NCBI GenBank assembly: GCA_025361065.1
Contig: JANYAY010000083.1
Coordinates: 1 to 44,218, forward strand
Source of the DNA: Deltaproteobacteria bacterium
GTDB lineage: Bacteria; Desulfobacterota; Syntrophia; Syntrophales; Smithellaceae
Direction: 5' to 3'
Length of the DNA: 44,218 nt
Shown piece by piece: positions 43,671-44,218 of the stretch. A program made the position numbers and the translations under genes. How positions within the stretch are numbered: position 1 is the first letter of the stretch; every line of letters starts with the position of its first letter. A model generated the notes under the pieces. That model made no database searches, had not been told where the DNA came from, and saw only the letters and a program-made list of their open reading frames with translations.

Positions 43671-44111
43671 GCCTCGCGTCACCTCGGGTTATTAGATTAG
43701 CAATTAATCTTGATGGTCTCATAAAAAAGCTGTCACACTGGTGAATACCCTGAAGGGCACGCGAACCGGTGTCCAGCATTTTATAAGTCTTTGAAATATC
43801 TGGATTCCGGCTTTCGAGACTGTGTCGTAATTACTTTTTTGTCATTCCGTCCAGCATACCCAGGCATGCGCCGGGTAGACTGCCGGATTATAGTCCAGCG
43901 CAGCGCGACGAAGAGCCTGCCCCCGTACTTGATATGGGGGAATCCAGTATTATTATATCTGGTTGCCGACTTTCGAGACTGTGTCGCAATTACTTTTTGG
44001 TCATTCCGGGCAAGCGAAGCGCGACCAGGAATCCAGTATTATCAGTATGTTCTGGATGCCGATTTTCATCGGCATGACACTCGTGATGGTCTCGTAAAAA
44101 GTCCGTCACAC
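43671..44111. repeat. Composite repeat array with recurring insertion junctions
   Basis: A 27-bp word at 43712-43738 recurs with four changes at 44085-44111, bracketing the array. Within it, a 39-bp junction sequence starting CTTTCGAGACTGTGTCG at 43811-43849 recurs at 43970-44008 with two changes. The core at 43803-43831 is 29 bp identical to 31969-31997. A palindrome GTCATTCC...GGCATGAC fills 44000-44078. Its 64-bp part (44018-44081) is the inverse of 32016-32079. 43741-43769 is a short version of the inverse of 2573-2618. No coding potential. Confidence 0.75.
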
Positions 44112-44218
44112 CTCTATGTAAAAAAGCAAGCCCCATTTTTCACATAAAGAAAATGACGTATATTCTTTTTTTAATTATTAGGTGTAAAGCAATCTTTAAA
44201 ATCAATCTTCTATTAGCA

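Noticed and set aside
43492-43779. Minus-strand frame of 95 codons upstream of acs
   Set aside because: Atypical composition, no motifs, and its start lies in the repeat array.
43791-44147. Plus-strand open frame of 118 codons at the right end
   Set aside because: It is a translation of repeat DNA (the same words occur at 32 kb in the opposite orientation) with no protein family features.

Overview
The window looks like chromosome of a Gram-negative, strictly anaerobic, fatty-acid-metabolising bacterium. My best guess is a syntrophic member of the former Deltaproteobacteria (Syntrophus/Smithella-like, Desulfobacterota). This is inferred from the gene content: an EtfBA pair beside a membrane heme/Fe-S ETF:menaquinone oxidoreductase, an AMP-forming acetyl-CoA synthetase, beta-oxidation enzymes, and an archaeal-type phosphoglycerate mutase. 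No rRNA, tRNA, CRISPR array, phage or transposase gene was seen.

Region 1 (1-3.4 kb, minus strand) is an accessory edge. It holds a MarR-type regulator of the kind linked to exopolysaccharide loci, a YdcF/DUF218 membrane protein, and two adjacent type II toxin-antitoxin modules (Phd/RelE-like and VapBC-like) separated and bordered by non-coding repeats.

Region 2 (3.4-25.4 kb) is a large surface-polysaccharide locus. It contains six or seven glycosyltransferases of different folds (GT2 x4, GT4, CgeB-like GT-B, and a probable GT-D/DUF1792-like enzyme), an O-antigen ligase/polymerase, and several methyltransferases. It also has an MBOAT O-acetyltransferase with an SGNH-like partner, a second SGNH protein and a Nudix hydrolase. 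A tightly packed cassette at 17.76-23.45 kb carries a nucleotide-sugar dehydrogenase, an RmlD-like reductase, a GT2, a methyltransferase, an epimerase and a TylC3-type sugar C-methyltransferase. That cassette suggests an acidic and/or C-methylated sugar. A large unrecognised membrane protein follows. No flippase or outer-membrane export gene lies in the window.

Region 3 (25.5-43.2 kb) is energy and fatty-acid metabolism: a YtfJ-like protein, an acyl-CoA-ligase homologue lacking two key lysines, a thiolase with an insertion, an acyltransferase, and ApgM. On the minus strand follow a large acyl-CoA dehydrogenase, a crotonase, a long-chain acyl-CoA ligase, EtfB-EtfA-EMO, and acetyl-CoA synthetase. 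Together they could activate and beta-oxidise fatty acids, pass electrons through ETF to menaquinone, and interconvert acetyl-CoA and acetate with ATP/AMP. A frameshifted C-terminal remnant of a second acyl-CoA dehydrogenase lies just downstream of the intact one.

Scattered through the gaps is a family of palindromic, non-coding MITE/REP-like repeats (near 1.7, 2.5, 29.4, 32.0 and 43.7-44.1 kb). At 31.9-32.1 kb one element appears inserted in another with a 6-bp target duplication and carries a third inside it. The same insertion junction recurs twice near the right end. This nested structure is the most unusual feature not explained by genes.
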